Origin: Clavaria fumosa
Taxonomy: Eukaryota > Basidiomycota > Agaricomycetes > Agaricales > Clavariaceae
DNA length: 64,000 bases
NCBI GenBank assembly: GCA_951802425.1
Contig: OX637798.1
Location: forward strand, 496,001 to 560,000
Reading direction: 5' to 3'
Shown: positions 35,301 to 47,290 of the stretch, in pieces
How positions within the stretch are numbered: position 1 is the first letter of the stretch
How the letters are laid out: the number at the start of each line of letters is the position of its first letter
Made by a program: the position numbers and the translations under genes
The notes under the pieces: model-generated
Told to the model about the DNA's origin: nothing
What the model saw: only the letters and a program-made list of their open reading frames with translations
Database searches by the model: none

Positions 35301-36650
35301 CGTATGCAGCGTGCGGAGCGTGGTGGCTACTTGCTCTGGAGCATCGGAAATTGAGTGCTGACTTGGCGAAGTAGGAGGTGAAGGCGCCGTTATCTGAGTC
35401 GAGGATGTGGTGGAAACGATCCCGGGGCCGTCGCCGTTTCGTGGCAGCTCTGACCGCTGAACGTGCTTCAGAATTCTGATCTGTATCGATATCTGTGACT
35501 CTCGTGAGGGCATGTCGAAGATGGTTCACACATCAAGGACTCACGCTGAATAGGTTCAACGCATTTCCCAATCCGTCATCGCATCCCTCAATTTGTTTCA
35601 GGATGTCCTCTCTCTTGAGATACCGCTTTAAGAAGGGTAGTCGAATCAGTTTCTGCATGAAGCTGTGCACGTCCGACAATGCCCTGTCGAGTAGCAAGCC
35701 CTGTCAGACAAGGACACCAGATGGGGGAGGTGGTTGGCGCACAAGACGAGTTTCGCAATTGGGTCGCGTAATTCTGTAGCGGTTTCGTCACCTGCCTCGT
35801 GAATTTCCTCACGGACGCTGAACAATATATCCGCGCAGCGTTCCGTTAATCTGAGACACGCCATTCTGTTAGACTGGAGAAAAAAAAATTGAGGTCGATT
35901 TACGGGACGAAAAGAACAACGACAGACATCAACTTTCTGAAGGGCGTCCCAGATTGACAAGAGGACACGGGCAGCTTCAGACAAGCCAGCAATGGGCGCG
36001 AATTGCAAGACGTCAATGCTCAGTGAGAGTGCTTCATGTCCAACATCTGCAGCAGTACCAAGAACGGAGACGGCTGCATGTGCCACACGCTACAAGACAT
36101 GAGTAAAGTGGTTCGACGAAGTAAGAAGAGGTCATACAGATCGCGTATATTCCCATCTCTCCATCTGCTCGCTGTTGAGATCCTTTCTCGCCAATTGCGT
36201 ATCGTTCTTGCCTTCATCCCTCTCGAACCAAGGGCGGGCGACAACCTCAAGACGATCCCACCACGACCCAGGTGATCCACTTATTCCACGGGGAGGCGAC
36301 CTCGACCTAGACCGCGACCTCGCCATTGGGATGGGTACAGGCGCAGGTAAGGAAGAGGAAATAACCCCAGGAGATGAAGATTGGGATTTGATGACGAGTG
36401 GTAACGAGGATGAGATTGAGTTGGACTTGGATAAGGAATCTAGAGGTGCGGACGTAACGCGGGTGAGAGGTATTGACGGGAAAGTGGGAGAGGAAGGGAG
36501 GATCGACATGGTCGATATTGACTCTTTTCGCGGACGTGGCAAAGATGTATGCGTCTGAGGAGGCGACAACCGAATGGGCCTTGGAATCTGAGATATTGGT
36601 AAGCTGAGAGAAGGGCGCTTGTTCTGCGAAGATGAAGACGCCGCCGCCAT
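32316..36650 (-). CDS. TKL-like protein kinase with MLKL-like N-terminus and C-terminal extension
   Basis: Thirteen exons: 36650-36138, 36089-35928, 35873-35743, 35683-35545, 35492-34894, 34834-34405, 34356-34242, 34186-34019, 33966-33706, 33653-33267, 33208-32941, 32845-32688 and 32608-32316 (1,207 residues). Residues 1-170 are Ser/Pro-rich. Residues 175-330 form a helical domain (NRMACLRLTERCADILFSV, FLKRYLKREDI) resembling the MLKL N-terminal four-helix bundle found in fungal kinases. The kinase domain (about 520-830) has IGVGFFSNVYRG, VAIK (Lys545), HGDLKASN (Asp656, with Gly where Arg is usual), SDFG (677-679) and APE. Residues 860-1207 are a second module (LPLWNPTPVDLGAVGYL, DKRNVALRGLD, HAHLDGQAHFNVYSAP) that I associate with agaricomycete proteins of unknown function. 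It probably acts in signalling at a membrane; the role is inferred. Confidence 0.8.
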
Positions 36651-37143
36651 TGGGTAACCCTAACACGAGTAACGAAGAGCGTTGATGAGGGAATCGAAAC
36701 CGAAAACCGACGCTAACCACCAATCAGACCTGCTGCGGGGCTTGATTGCAGAGCTGTACAAAAAGGAGTTAGCAAGTTGCGCGCCCAGTCAGCTTTTACT
36801 GTGATGGTAATGATGACTCTTACGTCGTGATTGCGTTAGAGAGAGAACCTAGGTCAGTGGGACGCGTGTAACGGACACGCCCAAAAGACCAAAACCAAGG
36901 TTGAACGAAGCTAGGTTTTATATACCTCACAGAAATGCAACACGTTCAGTCTGAATCGCAATTGGTGAAAGTTTGAATTGAAATGTTGTACACGAACGAA
37001 ATGTTGATTATAAAAATGTTGTGCAGCACAAAAAAGCTGCGCAGAGGCAGTGCAACAGAGCGGTGCACTTTTTAGTTGGCTGCCAACCCACTTGTCCTCC
37101 TCCTCGACCACGACGACCAATACATGCAAAAGGACCAGTAAAA

Positions 37144-38327
37144 ATGTCTACGACAGCGCCAACAACTGTTTCGTTGGACTTGACGGCCTCTTCTTCTTCT
37201 ACCCTCGTCGTTGTACCTAGCCCTGTTCCTCCCGTTCCTCCCGTTCCTCCCGTTCCCCCCCCTTCCTTTCCTACTCCCACCGACAGCAATGCCAACAACA
37301 ACGCTAACAACCAACAGAGCCTTGCTACATCTTCGCAACTGTATCGTGCGTCTCGTTTCACTTCTCACTTGCTCTTCTTCTCATTCATGAGTTCCTTCCA
37401 TTTTATAGTCTACACTTTCTTAGGTCTGTCGTTTCTCTTCTTTCTCATGAGTAATGAGCCGATCCAAGGTTTGCTATTTCTTCTCCCCAACAGCGACGCT
37501 TGTCTTGCTCCTCTTGGTTACGACTGGAATCGTCATCCGCTCACTTACTGTGCGTCGGCGTCAACGACGCTTGGTTGAGGAAGCCATCCGCAACGGCGCT
37601 TGGCCCCCTCCACAGCCATTTGCTGTTCGCGGATCGCGCAGGGGTCTCGGTGAAAAGCCAAGGCTATTCGTTGCCTCTCTCGCTCAGAAATTTATGGGCA
37701 GCAATGCCGCTGCCCATGACGACGACTCCGCGAAGCGATCAGAAAAGTGGAGAGACGCAAAAGGGATGTGGAGAGATATCCTTGTGCGTAACCCATTAAC
37801 AAAGTCAAAGCGAACACTGATCTCAGGCCAACCGCTATTTGTAGCCGGTGTCGGTGAATTACATTGCACGGCCCAAGTCTGAAGACACCTCTGAGCAGCC
37901 TACACATGCGCGGACGCCCTTTCCTGCATCTTCGACAGTGCCACAGATACAAACGCCCGCACGACATCCGCTCCAGCGCTATCTTGGCCTTTCAATGTCC
38001 GCCTCTACAGCATCTCACACTACTCTCCCTCCGCCAACCGAGCCGCAGCCCCAAACACGAATGCAGATTCCCACGCCGGGCTCTCCGATGACGGTGCAGG
38101 TCGTGGTATTAGTCGCCATGCCGACGCAGCGCGTGCAGCACTCGCGCTCGTCACATTTCGGTGCTCACATCGGTGAAGAAGAGGAGCTGCCATATGTCGA
38201 ATTTGGAGCGGTACGGCTAGATGTGGGCGAGCAGAAAGAAAAGGGGCGGAGGACCTCGGAGGAGGACGAAGGCGAGGAGAGCGAAGACGGTACGGGGTAC
38301 GTTATGCCGGTACAGACAATGTCGTGA
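37144..38327 (+). CDS. single-pass membrane protein, unknown
   Basis: Four exons, 37144-37345, 37409-37423, 37494-37783 and 37845-38327, encode 329 residues. The N-terminal 65 residues are Ser/Thr/Pro-rich with three PPVPPVP-type repeats and face the outside. Then comes one membrane helix, YTFLATLVLLLLVTTGIVI, followed by a basic stop-transfer stretch RRRQRRLVEEAIR. Exon 2 is a 15-nt microexon that supplies the start of this helix. The cytosolic part contains MWRDILPVSVNY and ends in an acidic Glu-rich tail. Similar unnamed type I-like proteins are familiar from agaricomycetes. It is divergent from the kinase gene, about 490 bp away. Confidence 0.75.
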
Positions 38328-38981
38328 CCTGTTCATTGCCAGGGTCTGGAATGGTGTGATGGCGCTGCATCAGTAACCAGAATGGGTCCTATTCTCCTGT
38401 ACATGTACTGATTGCGACCAATCAAAGAATCTATAACAGACACTGTTGTAACCTCAGGGCGATTGTCACTTAAACGCGAATTCAGTTTTCTCCAAAAGCA
38501 AATCTCTGGCGGGTGCGTTTCGCCTCGTCCCTTCGGCGTTAAGTGCCTCCACGTCATACTCATAGTGATGGGGTCGCCGGCAGATCCTACTGGAGCATTC
38601 CACTTCCTAATGATAATACACATTATGCGAGTTACGCATGCGCTTCACTTCTTACATATACCTCCGCATGGACCAGCCACTAACGCAAGCGTGATTATAC
38701 ATTGTAAACCTTCTGGCGTCGGTAAGACAAGCCATAGCCAAACCATAGCCTGCGCGTTAAGCAAGACTGCCATTAGCTGGAGAGGTGGCGCTCCGCGTTC
38801 TAAACGATGGTCATTTTCTTAAGCACCGATGTTGCAGCCGGAAGAACAGGGTGGATTGAAAGACGGAGTGCAGCTTTGAGGAGCGGTAGAAGGCGGATTA
38901 CTTAATCCATTCAGTCTAGTCACGTGCGGTCCTCCTGCCTTCCAGTGTGTGTACGGCGCTGGTTCATTTTGTACCATTCGA
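38328..38981. other. intergenic, promoter of the UPF0744-like gene
   Basis: I see no supported gene in this 650-bp stretch. Open frames on both strands lack domain content. Confidence 0.45.
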
Positions 38982-40180
38982 ATGGAGTCCCTCAACCTCA
39001 ACACGCTCGCTAGTTCACTCCCAACGGCAAGCCTTGCCAATGCAGAGAAAGATCTTCTCAATAGCTTCAAAGGTTAATCCATCTCATCGCCCCAACGATC
39101 CAATCTTACCATCACTTTTGCGACCTCTGCGCAGCTGCCGCACTGAGCATCACCACACTTTACAGGTCCTCAAGATACACTTCAAAACGAGCATATAACG
39201 CGGGTTACGCTGCGGCGTGCCAGGACCTTCTCGTCATGATTCAGCAGGGTGTCTCGGTTGGGGGCGGCGGCGCGTCCGCTTCAAGTGAGGAGAGTGGTCT
39301 TACAATCGGCCGAGTCATGGACTGGATAGAAGCACGACTCGATGCTATCAAGGCAAGAGAAGAAGAGGAGGACGAGGATGAGGAAAAGGCCATCAGCTCC
39401 ACCACGGCGCCCAAGAACGACGTCCAAGGCGCCAAGGCGCCTACGGCGACTTCTTCCTCTAGCAGCGCAAGGCACAAGGATGGAAACGTGCGTTCTTACT
39501 TCTCAATCGCTCTCTTACTACTCAGTAAAGCTTTTATTCTTCTGCAGCGACCGCAGCCCTTAGCTGAAAACACCAACACCAATAATACCAACACTAACAT
39601 GACCGCTCATTCAACAACATCATCACAGCCCTCCTCCTCACCCCTTCTTCCCCTGCGACACATTCACCCAGTCCCACAAGTCGCCCTGCGCCTGGGGAGA
39701 GTACGGCCCAATGTGTCCGCCAAGTTACTCCCCACAGTCGCAATTGCAGCATCAGCAACAGACTCAGTGCACAGTTATCCATCCCCCCCAATACTCCTTC
39801 CACCACACCCGCAATTGCCTTTGCCTTCACTCGTGCCGGCGACCTCACCTCCGCCCGCTGAATATCATCCACACGCCGAGCATCAGCATCAGCAACACCA
39901 GCACTCCGTTGGCGTAAAAAAGCGCCATGCCGTCATGATGATGCTGGACCCTACCTCGACGGCTTCACCGCTCCCAGCGGTATCCCTCCCGACCGCTCAA
40001 CAACACCCACAACAAGTCATTCCTCAACAAACACAACTTTCTGGAGGCTCAGTAGTTGGAAACGGGACGAGCAGCCGCCGGAGGAAACGCAGCGTCGTTG
40101 GATCGAGATATTCTCAGAGTGACTCAATGGACGTGGAGGAGGAGGCAGGTCGAGAGAGGAAGCGGCCGGCTAGACGGTGA
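38982..40180 (+). CDS. UPF0744-like protein
   Basis: Three exons, 38982-39072, 39135-39487 and 39548-40180, encode 358 residues. The conserved N-terminal part is NSFKAAALSITTLYRSS, AYNAGYAAACQDLLVMIQQG and SGLTIGRVMDWIEARLDAI followed by an acidic stretch; this matches my memory of the fungal UPF0744 family (fission yeast C106.03 type). The rest is low-complexity, with Pro, Gln and His-rich runs, a KKRHAVMMMLD motif and a basic RRRKRS sequence near the end that could be a nuclear signal. Intron 2 (60 bp) is phase 0 and a multiple of three, so retention would not break the frame. Function is unknown. Confidence 0.7.
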
Positions 40181-40546
40181 TACCTCTACGTGGCGATTTG
40201 TAGGTCCTTCTGCCATTCGTTGCCCCTCCCAATTTTTTTACTCCAAATGACATCTTCGTCATTCATTTGTACAACCCTGTTCGCTCACCGGCGTACATCA
40301 TCACAAGTCATGGTATTTATCAACCCCACACATCATTTTCGTATCTTTGCAAGATTCCGTCTGGCGTGGACCGCGCGCCTATTCCTGTCCTTCATCCAGT
40401 CGTGTTCTATCATGAGGGAAACATGCAATATCTCCACGGCGTCGCGACGGTGTTTTCAAGTTTATGGTAAAATAGTTCGATGCGAGACACGAGCGTCATG
40501 GGTAAAACCGTTTCAATACAAGTCGAAGTAAAAATAATTATATTCA

Positions 40547-40654
40547 GGCAAGAATTACAGCCCTGGCAGTAAAGATAATGAAGTCAAGAATTACAGCCCT
40601 GGCAGTAAAGATAATGAAGGCAAGAATTACAGCCCTGGCGGTAAAGATAATGAT
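40547..40654. repeat. three tandem 36-bp units
   Basis: Three copies of a 36-bp unit containing AATTACAGCCCTGGC lie at 40547-40582, 40583-40618 and 40619-40654 and differ at only a few positions. They open a repetitive minus-strand frame, but this is probably an accident of the 36-bp period. The array sits beyond the 3' end of the UPF0744-like gene. Confidence 0.9.
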
Positions 40655-40777
40655 GGGCCAAATTGCGGGTTGTCTTCCATATGAGGGTTTACAGCAGAGA
40701 CACCTAATTGAATAAAATATCAATGAAGTGAAAGTAAATTTCGGAGACATGCTTACTTAGACCCTTCCCGGTCCTGA

Positions 40778-41740
40778 TCATGAAGTGTGTGCCGGTTTAC
40801 CTTCAACGTGAGCGAGAAAGGGGTAGAGTCTACATTGGGACTGAAAATGAAATCTGTTGTCCAACATCAATAAGGCGCGAGGGGGGAAACAAAGCCACTT
40901 ACCACTTGCATCACTTGCTTTACCACACTCCGCATCTGGGAGTCTTCCTGCCACAGCCCGGCCCTTCTTTTGGCCCTCCTTCGGCGGTGCGCTCTTTCCA
41001 TCATGCGGGTCCTTTCTCTGGGACGACGTCATCTTGCTGGTACTACGCTACTCCCACCGCTATCACCCGCACTGGGACCACTCCCCCCACCAGGGCCACC
41101 ACGGTCGCCACTGGAATGGCCAACATTGCCAGCAGCCAGCTGCGCAAATGCGCCAAATTGAGGGTGTTATAAATGATAGCAGCGACTCGAATATCTTCAC
41201 ATTCGGACAAGTCATAGTGAAGTCGCTTGAATAGTGCAGCCAGAACGGCGACGGGTGGGATGAGCAGTTGCCAGTAATGTCTCTCAAAAGATTGCTCTTG
41301 TTGAACTAAGAGTGGAATAGAGCCGACGTTCAAAGGGGTGTTGTCTTCACTCCGCGAGTCAAAAATGCGAGCGACATTTGGATGATTGGCAAGTGTCTGT
41401 TAAAAGAGGATCTCACAAACCTACGGCCACGAAGAATCGACAGCGTCGAGGTGCGGAGCAAGAACAAAATATTTGCGCGCCGCTGTCCGAAGCATCCACC
41501 AGGAGATCGAGCACCTGCTCATAATACGGACTAGAACGGACTAGAACTCTAAAGTTTGCCATAACGCACCTCGAGTAGCGGTTTTTGACCAGCGGAAGGT
41601 GTATTTCTCACGTAGTTTTCGAAGTAACGAAGAAGGGGAAGCGGGAGAAAAAGAACGATCGCATTTGCGGCGAAATGGCTATACCAATTCGGGCGCTCTG
41701 CAAAATTCCGTTCAGTTGCACTGGTAGGTGGAAGCTTCAC
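40778..41740 (-). CDS. possible membrane protein gene (uncertain model)
   Basis: Pieces of minus-strand coding-like sequence occur here. One at 41549-41740 starts within a frame containing NWYSHFAANAIVLFLPLPL, and one at 41043-41400 contains FERHYWQLLIPPVAVLAAL and AHLRSWLLAMLAIPVATVVALV, two likely membrane helices. A charged Lys/Pro-rich tail may follow at 40900-41030. Candidate introns lie around 41520-41570 and 41390-41435, but I could not close a convincing full model. I do not recognise the protein, and it could also be a decayed gene. Confidence 0.35.
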
Positions 41741-42472
41741 TTACGAACCATGCCGGTCGTCGCAGCACAATCTTCACGCAAAATTTTGCCAAGTTTGACT
41801 GCGTTTCGAAGTTGAGGAGCACTCTATATCACCTCTGCCATTGTTGTTCCCACCGAAGCTACCATCAATTGAATAGACACATTGGCTGGTCATAAACCAG
41901 GACAGGCAAATGACACCGCGGTACTTGAATATATCACGGAGCTTGTTTATGCTAGGCTGAGATGGAATTGGCCTAGGACATGGGTAGAGGAACGTCCATG
42001 ACCGTGCAAGTGTATGATGATCATTCCACACCGCGTCTTTGTCACATGACAGCCTTGTTGTCTCTTATTTATTATCAAGAGCGTCGTGCTATGATCAGTC
42101 ACGCGTTATTCAATGAAACAGGGTGAGTAACGCTAAGAACGTGCCCGTCTTCTTCATGGGAAAAGGCGACGTTGATGAGAATATACAAGTACACCGAAGA
42201 TTAGAACGATGACATGGACTACAACATAAATGGACAGAGTAAGATCTGTAACACAGTACTTGTATATCGCTATTTCAAGTGGGACAGGTGGCGCAAACAG
42301 GGTGAGCGGGTGAGCGGGACGAGCGCATTTCCTGAAAGGGGTACTGTACTGTACGTGCCCAGTTCCTGAACGTTCCTGAACTCTCATCGAATAGGTTTAG
42401 TACGTCACGCGCAATGGCCAGTGCGGGGCGGGTCTTTACACAAGCCATGTCCTAGTAGGGGGTAGGACATTG

Positions 42473-43039
42473 ATGGTTGGGCCTGCCTCAGGTACACCCA
42501 GTTCCACGCAATGCATTTATAAGTCAGCGCAGACCCTCTCTTCACCCACGAATCGCCCCGCAATGCTCCCAATCGCTGAAGGAGGGGAGAACGTATTCGC
42601 CTTTACTCCTCCGAGGACCGCGCAAACGGCGCTCGAACCGGCGCAGGAGAATGAGAACCGGTTGAAAACGGGCGTATCCTACATGCCGCCACCACCCTGG
42701 TCGGCTGCTCCGTTCCTCGATTACACTACACCCGCCACCGGTGATGAGCACCCCAGCCCATCGACGCAGCGCACTTTCAGTCAGACGGCCTCACCGGACA
42801 CGGAGAAATCTAGCTTACCCTTCATTCTCTCTCGAGACGGTGTTGCATTCAAGGAGAATTCTGGCATGCGCCGCCGGACGTGGGTCGAAAAAGTGGGGCC
42901 AGATCGTATCTCGAGTGCCCGCAGCACCATGCCCACGCCGAATACGTATGACAGCAGTAGTGAGTCGGATGTTTATAGCAGAATGGGGGGTTGGTGGGCC
43001 GGCGACAGCGGCAGCGGCAGCGCCGCGAGCATCAGGTAA
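42473..43039 (+). CDS. small Ser/Pro-rich protein, unknown
   Basis: An uninterrupted frame of 188 codons starts at an ATG at 42473 (another ATG at 42563 would give a shorter protein). It is rich in Ser, Pro, Thr and Glu, with PPPPWSAAPFLDYTTP and a SSSESDVYSRMGGWW segment near the C-terminus. It ends 37 bp before the ATG of the OPT transporter in the same direction. It could be a separate gene or an alternative 5' exon region of the transporter; I found no splice that joins them. No family recognised. Confidence 0.45.
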   Translation: MVGPASGTPSSTQCIYKSAQTLSSPTNRPAMLPIAEGGENVFAFTPPRTAQTALEPAQENENRLKTGVSYMPPPPWSAAPFLDYTTPATGDEHPSPSTQRTFSQTASPDTEKSSLPFILSRDGVAFKENSGMRRRTWVEKVGPDRISSARSTMPTPNTYDSSSESDVYSRMGGWWAGDSGSGSAASIR

Positions 43040-43076
43040 TCGTCACCTAGATTCTTCCGGAGGAATCAGTCATTAA

Positions 43077-45991
43077 ATGCTTTCGAAAAGCATTCAAACG
43101 GATATGGACGTTGACGTTGATGAAGACTCGCCCTACCCAGAGGTGCGCGCTAGCGTGAGCAACGTCGGTGAGAATCTCTTGTTCGAAATGACCGGACGCT
43201 TTCGCCTCTCGATGATTGACTCACATCTCTTTAGATGACCCGGAGATGCCTGCTATGACTTTAAGGATGTGGCTTGTTGGTAGCTTGCTGTGCTTTCCAA
43301 CATGGTGCGGTTTGATCTTTCCAAACTTTTCACTGATCCTGGTCTGAATGTAAAATCGTCCATGCAGCGCGGCCAACATGTTTTTCACCTTCCGTCAACC
43401 GAGCACTGACTTTGCTCCGATCATTATCCTCCTCCTTTCCTATCCGTTGGGCAAGTTTCTAGCTGTGGTTCTTCCAATCACGTCGTATCGCGTACCGCTC
43501 CCACGACCTTTTTCTCCGTTCTTCTTCACTTTCAATCCTGGACCATGGAGCATCAAAGAGCACACGCTCGTCTACATCCTGGCCTTCGCTTCTGTCCCTC
43601 AGCCATATTTCGTACTCGCTACCACTGTTATGGAAAAGTATTACAATTTCAAAACCAACTTCTTGTTCAAATTTCTATATGGCTTCGGTGTGCAAGTCAC
43701 AGGCCTCTCCTTCGCGGGCTTGTGCAGCAGGATTCTCGTCACGCCTGCGAGCATGATCTGGCCTCAGAATCTGGTCATATGCACATTGCTCAATACCTTA
43801 CACGCGGATGAGGGGCTCGAAACTGGTGGATTATCCCGTCTCCACTTCTTTCTCATCGTTAGCTCAAGCGCTTTCCTCTTCTATTTCTTGCCCGGTACGT
43901 TAATCCACGTCGTACTCCGTCATCCTGACTCTGAGATGGCGCATTGCGTAGGATTCCTCTTCACGGCTCTCTCGGTCTTCTCGTTCATTTGCTGGATCGT
44001 GCCCAAGAACGTCGTCGTCAACCAGCTATTTGGCGCTATTAGCGGGCTAGGCATGAATCTTCTGACGTTCGATTGGCGGCAGATATCGTGGCTCGGTAGC
44101 CCGCTCATTGTTCCTTGGTGGGCAGAACTGCATACTTTCATTGGATTCGCTTTTTTCTTTTGGCTCATCCTGCCGATCTTGTACTACACCAATGTCAGTA
44201 TCTCAGCCATTTCTCAGCGTTTGTCCTGGTAGAAAGTTGATTGGTGCCCAGGTCTGGCAACTCTCGCATTTCCCCATGCTTGCCTCCTCCGTGTACGACC
44301 GTTTTGGCAACCCATACGAGCACATGCGCGTACTCACACCAGACCTCCAATTCAACGAGACGGCTTACAGGGCGTATTCTCCCCTCTATCTGCCCGGTTC
44401 TTTTACAATTTCTTTCTTTGCCTTCTTCGCGGTCGCAACAAACCTAATCGTCCATACGGCCCTCTATCACGGCAAGACGATCCTGCGCATTTTCCGTAAG
44501 GGCGTCAAGGGCACAGACAATGATATACACGTTAAACTGATGAGGTCGTATCCCACGGTGCCTGACTGGTGGTATGCGGTTCTCTTTGTGGTGTCTGTCA
44601 TTGCGCAGATTCTCGCTGTTGAAGTGCGCAGGTCACTCCTTTCACCCATTGCGCGGCATTCACGGCGAATTCCTAGATTTGGCATGTAGGAGTGCCAATA
44701 TGGATGTTGGCGTTGACGCTTGCGGTTACCGTCCCTTTCATCATTCCAACCACCTTGATTTTTGCCATCACTTATGTGTTACCGGTAAGTCCCTTCAGAC
44801 TGATCGCGACTCGATGATCTTGCTGAAGGACCGTTAGGCTCCAGTCAATTTGCTCATGCAAGCTATGGTTGGTGCATTGTTCCCGGGCAAACCTATAGTC
44901 AACATGGTATTCCATCCTGTTCCTATTGGATGATAACCACATCTCAACTGACGAACAATAGATTTGCAAAGGTTTTTCGGTAACATTGCTCGGACAGTCC
45001 ACAAACTTGCTCACTTCCCTCAAACTGGGTCACTACATGAAAATTCCCCCGCGAAGCACATTTCTCAGTCAGTGTCCCCCATTCAGTCTCCGGGTTTCGC
45101 TCACGCTACGAGTGCGATAGCGCAAGTGATAGGGACCGTGATTGCGCTGCTGATTCAGACGGGAGTCCAACAATGGCTTTTTTCCACAATTCCCGATATC
45201 TGTCTGCCTCATGCACCCAACGGATTGACATGCGACGGTTTTGGCGTTTACTTTTCAGGGAGTATCATCTGGTATGTCTCATTCATTTGCTCTTTCTATT
45301 CGGTAGGGTCGTCAAAACTTAGAGCAATTAACTCAGGGGCATTCTTGGACCTAGCCGCATATTTGGCCCACATACGCGCTATCAGCCCCAGGTATACGGC
45401 GTCCTCATAGGCGCTCTCTTGCCGATCCCATTCTGGCTGTTGCAGCGGCGATCGCGACACTCATGGGCCCGATACATCAATACACCCCTCTTCCTTAACG
45501 GCGCCACCTACATCCCACCTTTTGTGGGCATCAACCATAGCGCATGGATTCTCGTCGGGTTCATTTTCCAGTATCTGATCAGGAAGAGGCATTTCACCTG
45601 GTGGCTCAAATACAATTATCTGACGAGCGCGAGCTTGGATGTTGGCGAGTGGCGTTTGATTCGGCAGACCCTTGCGAGAAGCTGACTATCCAGCGGCACA
45701 TGCAGGCACGACTTTCGCGGCTATCCTCATTTTCTTCGCGTTCCAGGTGAGGTCTCATGTCCGTCGCCGTATTGATTGTGATGATTAATACATTATCCAA
45801 TGGGTAGTTCCGTCAAAACCCGATTGAAATCAACTGGTGGGGAAATAATGTGTACTTGAACAGTCCGTCCTTCATCCATAGATCGTCTTGCCTTGAATGA
45901 CCTTGTTCCTTCTACAGCCGCGGATTATTTGGGAACACCCTTCCGCCCCATCCCAACAGACCAACCGCTGCCATGGTCGACCTCAGATTAA
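43077..45991 (+). CDS. OPT-family oligopeptide transporter
   Basis: Twelve exons: 43077-43167, 43235-43304, 43368-44193, 44252-44623, 44677-44784, 44838-44906, 44962-45071, 45113-45271, 45337-45644, 45706-45746, 45808-45862 and 45918-45991 (760 residues, a normal OPT length). The family signature SPYPEVRASV occurs at residues 18-27, followed by about a dozen or more membrane helices and the conserved GHYMKIPPRSTF, GPSRIFGP and NWWGNNVYLNTAD segments. OPT proteins are proton-coupled importers of tetra- to hexapeptides or metal-chelate complexes at the plasma membrane. Intron 9 (45645-45705) begins GCGAGT, a GC-AG intron; intron 7 is only 41 bp. Substrate is not predictable from sequence. Confidence 0.9.
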
Positions 45992-47050
45992 TCGCCATCC
46001 TCTCGTCATCCTATGTACTAAACTCGTTGCTCCTAATTTACGCAGGGGTGTACGCTCAGCGGGTCCGTGCCCCGCCAACTTTCATTCACCCGGATGGCTC
46101 GTGAGTGTGGCCAGGCATTTGTGGGTGTGGCAATTATTAGCGTCCAATATTTAGCATCCAATAGTTAGCAGTCTCGTGTGCATTTATCGGGTTTAAACAG
46201 CCTGCTCGATGCTGATGTAATGAGGTAGCGGTGAAGCAGCCGCCCCAGCATCTCAATTCGCAAGGTCGCGTAAGGCGAACGGTAAAGGGCTACAAGAGAT
46301 GGAAAGTACACGGCGCGACGAGGTACTAAAGTGCCGCATGGTGTCCAACTAATTCCATGGCACTTATTCGGCAAGGAAAGAGCGAGGACTATGGCTCTGC
46401 CTTCGCCAACGCACGTCTCATGATTGAGTATGCCCAGACCTTGTGGTGCGGCATTGTTGCAACCGCTGCAAAAACGTTGATAAAACAGCAAGGGACGTGT
46501 GCAGAGAATCGAGAGGCATACTAGGACCCCCGGATGTAAGGTTGCAGATGGAACGGACTGGTGGAGCATCGAAGTTGGGGGTAACATGGTGGTCGTCGCC
46601 GCTGTCCTACATGACGATGGCGATTATAAGGCGCCACTGACGAGCAGCAGAGATGAGATGAATTGGTTACGACGGACGGTGATCTGAACGATCCCGCTGA
46701 CCGCGACGTGGGTCAAAAATGTTTATAGGAAGGCAGAGGGGAGGAATTGGTCCCTTCTCCTTTCCTTACGCTAAGGAGCCGCGGAGGCGATGACATGCTG
46801 GGCGAGGGCTCAGAGCTGTAACAGTCGGCATGAACAGGACATGAGGCAAGGCGAGAGGAGATAGGAGACAGAGCAGTTTGGGGGTGGCAGGGGGCGAGAG
46901 GAGAAGCGGTAGGTGATAAAGTGCAGGAGGGCAACGGCAGGTAAGGGGACGCGGGACACGAGGAGATTCGGGAACGCTTTGTACCAATTGGAGCCGGGCG
47001 CCAATCCCAGACAGTGAAATACGTGAAGTGTGTGAAACATAGTAGGAATT
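45992..47050. other. intergenic, no gene seen
   Basis: About 1 kb without a supported gene. Frames of 60-140 codons on the minus strand look like chance frames of G/A-rich sequence around 46700-47050. Confidence 0.45.
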
Positions 47051-47051
47051 A

Positions 47052-47290
47052 GAGTGCCTCGCACCGCCTGCGAGAGCGGACATAAGACGGGGTCTCCCTT
47101 ATGTCCATATAGCTGTTCAAGACAAGGTATATGAGTAGCGGCATGTAGGATGAGTGCCTCGCACCGCCTTCAAGAGCGGACATAAGACGGGGTCGCCCTT
47201 ATATCCATATGCCTGTTCAAGACATGATATATGAGTATCGGATCATGTAGAATGAGTGACTCGCACCGCGTGTAAGAGCGGACGTAAGTC
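47052..47290. repeat. tandem 100-bp repeats with internal hairpin
   Basis: Two full units and part of a third start at 47052, 47152 and 47254, each with GAGTGCCTCGCACCGC or a close variant. Each full unit contains an inverted repeat GGACATAAG and CTTATGTCC (CTTATATCC in unit 2) around a short GC-rich loop, so the transcript could fold into a hairpin. The array lies 270 bp upstream of the coding start at 47560 and may be in its promoter. Confidence 0.85.

Noticed and set aside
40544..40750. Minus-strand frame with a threefold repeated hydrophobic segment
   Set aside because: The repetition follows the 36-bp tandem DNA repeat, whose length is a multiple of three; composition alone explains it.
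42473..45991. Joining the small Ser/Pro-rich frame to the OPT transporter as one gene
   Set aside because: The only donor/acceptor pair between them would make an intron of about 34 bp, and the OPT start at 43077 already gives a normal N-terminus.
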